64,000 nucleotides of DNA from Bacteroides oleiciplenus YIT 12058 (GTDB lineage Bacteria > Bacteroidota > Bacteroidia > Bacteroidales > Bacteroidaceae), in contig NZ_JH992944.1 of assembly GCF_000315485.1 (NCBI RefSeq), positions 84,751 to 148,750 on the forward strand, read 5' to 3'. Positions 60,622 to 64,000 of the stretch are shown piece after piece (within the stretch, counting starts at the first letter, position 1; every line of letters starts with the position of its first letter). Below the pieces are notes generated by a model, which worked only from the letters and a program-made list of their open reading frames with translations, was not told the DNA's origin and did no database searches. The translations under genes and the position numbers were made by a program.

Positions 60622-60745
60622 TCCTGATATTTTTAATGATTAAGTTTGATTTGTTTAAGTTCAGTTATCTTAATGCAAAAATGGACAATCACGAAGAGAA
60701 CGAGGGGGAAAAACTGGTAGAAAAGGTGGAATGATACAATAAAAA

Positions 60746-60791
60746 TGGTCTGCCAAACCGAAACAACTCCTTGTTTCAAGTTGACAGACCA
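60746..60791 (-). terminator. terminator after the outer-membrane protein gene
   Basis: TGGTCTG/CAGACCA outer stem with inner CTTGAAACAA/TTGTTTCGG pairing, followed by T5 on the minus strand. Confidence 0.75.
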
Positions 60792-60857
60792 CCCATCTCT
60801 AAACTTTCAGTCAGGTAAAAACGGTGAAAGCAATCAAAGAGACTATTTTAAACTTCA

Positions 60858-63248
60858 TCATAATCTGTTCTGAATATCGCTGTTACTATTTCTCTGCCCC
60901 TTGCTCCGGATGTCTCCACCGAATGTATAGGAAACACCTATGCGGAAGCTGGTAAAGGAGAACTGATTGTCTACAGTCATCCGGACACCATTGGAAACAA
61001 CTTCCATCTTTGAATGGCTGACCAGAATATTGTTAGCATTCAGACTAAGACTGAGTTTATTGTCCAGCATACGGTAGAGCAATCCTGCACTGATGCCATA
61101 GGTGGGTTTCATCAGGTAAATACCCTGATAAGACTTGGAAGTGAACGAACCGGAAAGTGTTCCGAGGAACGTCTTCTTCGCATTGAGGAAGACCGTATTG
61201 CGCAGGCTGGCATAATACGCCCAACCTTTTTCTTCGGACGGGGTGGAGGCGGCACTAGATGTAGTGCGGCTGTAATTCACTCCGTGCTGTGCATAAGTCT
61301 GCAACCACTTTGTGCGAAACGTATACGAATTATTAATGCCGAACTTATGCGTCTTCATAAAATTGTCCCACAAGAAAGAACTGACATTCGTTTCAGGATC
61401 CAGACCTACTATCTGGAAGAACACATCATCTGCATAAGAGTAATAGAGTGAAACGTTGAAGTTATTCTTCAGTGTATACCCCAATTCGGCATTATAGGTA
61501 TAACAGGGTTTCAGGTCTTCCTTTCCACGGGCAAAGGTATATTTGTTCTGATAGAACGGGAAAGGATTCACCATGTTCTGCGAAGGGCGGGCAATACGGT
61601 TGGAGAAGCTAAGATTCAACGCATGGCCTTCATTCGGGGAATAAAGGAAATAGACGGTAGGGAACAAGCGGGTGTAGTCATGCTTATCCGTCTTATTCTC
61701 CGACTCGGAAATACCGGTGGTGCGGGTGTGTTCCATACGCAAACCCAACTGCATGGAGAAATGCTTCGAAAACTCACGGCTATAATCGGCATAAAGGGCG
61801 TAGATTTGTTCCTTATAGTGGAAATAGTCGTCCTGAACCAGTGTCGGGTCTGAAGTATCATAGTCGATGCGGTTGCGGGTATTCGTAAAGGATACTTTGG
61901 CACCAGTAGTTATCTTGTACTTCTCAAACGGAAGCGTAAAGTCGAGAGCGGAAGAAAACACATCCACTTTGCGGTCTTGCAGATAATTATAATCGAAGTT
62001 TGTTCCGGGAATTACTGCACCACCGGGAGTTTGAGTCTCAGATAAGAAGCCTGCGGTTTCGTCACGTTTATCACGCAGGTAGTCCACATCCCAAGTCATT
62101 TTCTTACCTTTATCACCCCATGTCTTATCGGTATGGAAGTTCAGGTTAAGGCGGTCGGATTCCGTATTTTCTCTATTGTCTGAGAACAAAAGGGAATCCA
62201 GACGAGCGGTAGAAACATCGTACACTTCTGTTGTGGAAGCAGCGATATGATCTTTGGGGGAGTTATGGTTGTAAACAGCCTGCAAGCCCACTGTCCAGTT
62301 CCGTTCCAGAGCAACGTCCACACCGGCCTGTCCATAATAGCTCGCCATGTAGTTCTTGTAATCCGTGCGTCCGTCCCAGGTATTGAGGGCAAAATAACGG
62401 CGGTTCGTTTCAAGCGTTTTATACTGGCCTTGCGTGGTACCTGCATTGGCAAAAGAAGATACACGTCCTTTACTTATATTCAGGTTGACACCACCGTAAC
62501 CATAGTTTTCTTTCTCACCTACATTATAGGAAGCGGATACCGTACCACCCAGATAATCTTTCGGGCGTGATTTCAGACGGATATTAATGATACCTGCATT
62601 GCCTGCCGCATCGTATTTGGACGGAGGAGTGGTGATGACTTCCACCTTCTGAATCTGTGAAGCATCATAAGAACGGAGATAGTCTATCAGTTCGTCACCT
62701 GAGAGTTTCGTTTCACGGTCGTTGATGTATACTTTCACACCACCTTTACCTATAATATCTATGCTATTCTGACCAACACGCAAACCAGGCACTTCACGCA
62801 GAAGGTCGAGTGCATTTCCTCCGGCAGTGGCAATGGCATTGTGTGTATCAAAGACCACTCTGTCCACCAGGCGCTTGATGACCGGACGGGCAGCCGTAAC
62901 GGTAACTTCATTCAGGAAGGTAGAAGAGGATTTCAAGTTGAGCATACCTACATTCTTATCTCCTTGCAGGGATACCGGTAGATAGATGTCGTCACAACCA
63001 ATAAGGGTGATATGCAATAGATATTCTCCTTTTGTTTGAGTAAAAGTAAAACAACCCTGTGCATCCGTCAGCATACCTGTGACATAAGCACTGTCTTTGG
63101 CTTGTTTTAAAAGAACGTTCGCTACTTCCACCGGCTGGTTGTTTTCATCTTGTACGCAACCGGAGAGTTGATAGGTTTGAGCAGAAATGGATACTGCTGC
63201 ACACATAATAAGGAATAAGCATACAAGTCTTTTCCCGATAGTCTTCAT
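60858..63248 (-). CDS. outer-membrane beta-barrel protein with CPD and plug domains
   Basis: About 796 residues. Signal peptide (MKTIGKRLVCLFLIMCAAVSISAQ), carboxypeptidase regulatory-like domain (~30-110: VQDENNQPVEVANVLLKQAKDSAYVTGMLTDAQGCFTF), plug (~125-225: VVFDTHNAIATAGGNALDLLREVPGLRVGQN, YINDRETKLSGDELIDYLRS, TTPPSKYDAAGNAGIINIRLK) and a beta-barrel ending SYTFGGDIR plus a short tail. This is the 'outer membrane beta-barrel' TonB-receptor-like family of Bacteroidetes, without a SusD partner. Cargo unknown. It has its own promoter and terminator, so it is separate from the pectin locus. Confidence 0.9.
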   Translation of the reverse strand: MKTIGKRLVCLFLIMCAAVSISAQTYQLSGCVQDENNQPVEVANVLLKQAKDSAYVTGMLTDAQGCFTFTQTKGEYLLHITLIGCDDIYLPVSLQGDKNVGMLNLKSSSTFLNEVTVTAARPVIKRLVDRVVFDTHNAIATAGGNALDLLREVPGLRVGQNSIDIIGKGGVKVYINDRETKLSGDELIDYLRSYDASQIQKVEVITTPPSKYDAAGNAGIINIRLKSRPKDYLGGTVSASYNVGEKENYGYGGVNLNISKGRVSSFANAGTTQGQYKTLETNRRYFALNTWDGRTDYKNYMASYYGQAGVDVALERNWTVGLQAVYNHNSPKDHIAASTTEVYDVSTARLDSLLFSDNRENTESDRLNLNFHTDKTWGDKGKKMTWDVDYLRDKRDETAGFLSETQTPGGAVIPGTNFDYNYLQDRKVDVFSSALDFTLPFEKYKITTGAKVSFTNTRNRIDYDTSDPTLVQDDYFHYKEQIYALYADYSREFSKHFSMQLGLRMEHTRTTGISESENKTDKHDYTRLFPTVYFLYSPNEGHALNLSFSNRIARPSQNMVNPFPFYQNKYTFARGKEDLKPCYTYNAELGYTLKNNFNVSLYYSYADDVFFQIVGLDPETNVSSFLWDNFMKTHKFGINNSYTFRTKWLQTYAQHGVNYSRTTSSAASTPSEEKGWAYYASLRNTVFLNAKKTFLGTLSGSFTSKSYQGIYLMKPTYGISAGLLYRMLDNKLSLSLNANNILVSHSKMEVVSNGVRMTVDNQFSFTSFRIGVSYTFGGDIRSKGQRNSNSDIQNRL

Positions 63249-63307
63249 TGAATTTGCTTTCATTGTTTGATTGATTTTAATGTTTCACTTTTCGTTTTTA
63301 CCTGATG

Positions 63308-63315
63308 CAAATTTA
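63308..63315 (-). promoter_or_regulatory. promoter of the outer-membrane protein gene
   Basis: Minus strand TAAATTTG, exact -7 match, 60 bp before the start at 63248. Confidence 0.5.
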
Positions 63316-63339
63316 GGGGTGAAACAGGTCTCAAACACT

Positions 63340-63452
63340 CTATATCGGGATATAAAAGTTCTATATGCCACTCATATATCACATTAATTATCAGATAATT
63401 GCATTTTCAATTCTCTATATTTTCCTTTTCAGGCTCTATATACTGTCTATAT
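63340..63452. promoter_or_regulatory. cluster of CTATAT repeats upstream of the promoter
   Basis: CTATAT occurs at 63340, 63361, 63415, 63435 and 63447, several preceded by T or CT; spacings 21, 54, 20 and 12. The cluster lies upstream of the -7 box at 63308-63315 and could be a regulator binding region. No protein is implicated. Confidence 0.35.
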
Positions 63453-63540
63453 GCGCTAACTAAACGATTCATTATAGTACAGTTATGAATGAAATGATGA
63501 TTTACTGAGTATCTCAATTAATTAGGCGGACTATCTTAAC

Positions 63541-63683
63541 TCCCCTCCTCCAGTTGGAGGAGGGATGCCCTTTAGGGCGGGGTGGTAGGTGAGAAAGAAT
63601 TCCTTAGCCTTGTGATTTATAGGTATTTTATTGTTTCACCTACCACCTCCCCCCGTTGGGGTACTCCTCCTCCCGGGAGGTTG
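63541..63683. repeat. GC-rich palindromic repeat next to the transposase gene
   Basis: Contains the palindrome CCTCCTCC-AGTT-GGAGGAGG, a GGGGTGGTAGGTGA element matched by an inverted TCACCTACCACC about 50 bp on, and a second CCTCCTCCCGGGAGG palindrome. GC content stands out from the AT-rich surroundings. This type of repeat is common in Bacteroidetes intergenic DNA. Confidence 0.7.
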
Positions 63684-63736
63684 TGTAAAAAGTAAGAATC
63701 AAGTGTTCTTTGACATATTGTATAAAAAGGATTTTA

Positions 63737-63744
63737 TATCTTTG
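63737..63744 (+). promoter_or_regulatory. promoter of the transposase gene
   Basis: TATCTTTG, exact -7 match, 25 bp before the start at 63770. Confidence 0.55.
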
Positions 63745-63769
63745 CTTTGATAACAATAGGATTAATTTT

Positions 63770-64000
63770 ATGGGCTATATTCAACCTTTTGATCGCAATC
63801 AACTGACTCTTCCCGAGTCTTTAGATTCTTATATCTCTTGTGAGAACCCTGTTCGTCTGATTGATGTTTTTGTCGATCAGTTTATCAAATTGCACCCTGA
63901 TTTTTCATCTTATAAAGGTAACAGTCCTACAGGCCGTTCGGCTTATAGCTTTGGTACTTTACTCAAGCTGTATGTCTACGGCTATTTAAACAGTATCAGT
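63770..64000 (+). CDS. IS1182 family transposase, N-terminal part (partial at window edge)
   Basis: 77 codons in the window, beginning MGYIQPFDRNQLTLPESLDS and continuing PVRLIDVFVDQF, PTGRSAYSFGTLLKLYVYGYLNSIS. This is the DUF772-type N-terminal region of IS1182/IS5-group transposases (the 'P..LL.L..YGY' motif). The DDE catalytic part is beyond the window. The terminal inverted repeat of the element cannot be placed with confidence. Confidence 0.85.
   Translation, partial: MGYIQPFDRNQLTLPESLDSYISCENPVRLIDVFVDQFIKLHPDFSSYKGNSPTGRSAYSFGTLLKLYVYGYLNSIS

Noticed and set aside
61014..61451. Plus-strand 145-residue ORF inside the outer-membrane protein gene
   Set aside because: Antisense shadow of a well-supported coding frame.
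60858..63248. Second SusC of the pectin locus
   Set aside because: It is about 280 residues shorter than SusC, has a different barrel family end, no SusD partner, and its own promoter and terminator.

Overview
This window looks like chromosome from a gut Bacteroides or a close Bacteroidales relative. The evidence is the promoter style (many exact TAnnTTTG -7 boxes, several with TTG about 20 bp upstream), the LpxC-FabZ fusion, a SusC/SusD pair, a one-protein hybrid two-component regulator, and an ECF sigma factor. No tRNA or rRNA gene was seen. Species cannot be fixed by reading alone.

Layout. 1-5.3 kb: 3' part of an NAD(P)HX repair gene, an AraC-type regulator divergent from peptide deformylase, a dead metallo-hydrolase fragment, a secreted protein with a SecDF-P1-head-like segment, a complete retron (reverse transcriptase with an N-terminal membrane helix plus a readable msr-msd RNA) and a 3-methyladenine glycosylase. 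5.4-18 kb: housekeeping genes (peptide transporter, hpt, adk, obgE, pgeF, B3/4 editing protein, M23 peptidase, phoH, purC, menG, aroE, hydrolase, TPM protein, LemA); a small four-helix-bundle gene flanked by inverted repeats has inserted between adk and obgE. 18-21 kb: a lone GH32 fructan hydrolase and an ECF sigma factor with a membrane partner. 21.4-34 kb: a rod-shaped structured RNA (6S-like candidate), purM, prfA, pyrF, an HD hydrolase, the lipid A genes lpxD-lpxC/fabZ-lpxA, miaA and an Ntn-type hydrolase.

34.9-47.6 kb: redox and signalling genes. A BlaI repressor with palindromic operators heads an operon with two TlpA-like thioredoxins, an M56/BlaR1-type protease fused to TonB-C, plug-like and carboxypeptidase-regulatory modules, and a stand-alone plug-domain protein. 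Next come a hemerythrin-like/LuxR pair and an SPFH/hydrolase/Arc/4-TM cluster whose hydrolase carries an in-frame UGA. 47.8-60.6 kb: a pectin-type polysaccharide utilisation locus: hybrid sensor-regulator, DUF5123-like lipoprotein, SusD, SusC and pectin methylesterase. 60.9-64 kb: an outer-membrane beta-barrel protein, GC-rich palindromic repeats and the start of an IS1182-family transposase.

The most unusual signals are: (1) the retron with its RNA; (2) five intergenic arrays built on an exact 11-bp (one helical turn) period, each with its own sequence word and several inverting halfway; (3) the four-helix-bundle insertion and several similar palindromic scars in other gaps; (4) a 6S-like RNA and two compact promoter-to-terminator small RNA candidates. 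All function calls rest on motif reading from memory of the families; no database search was run.
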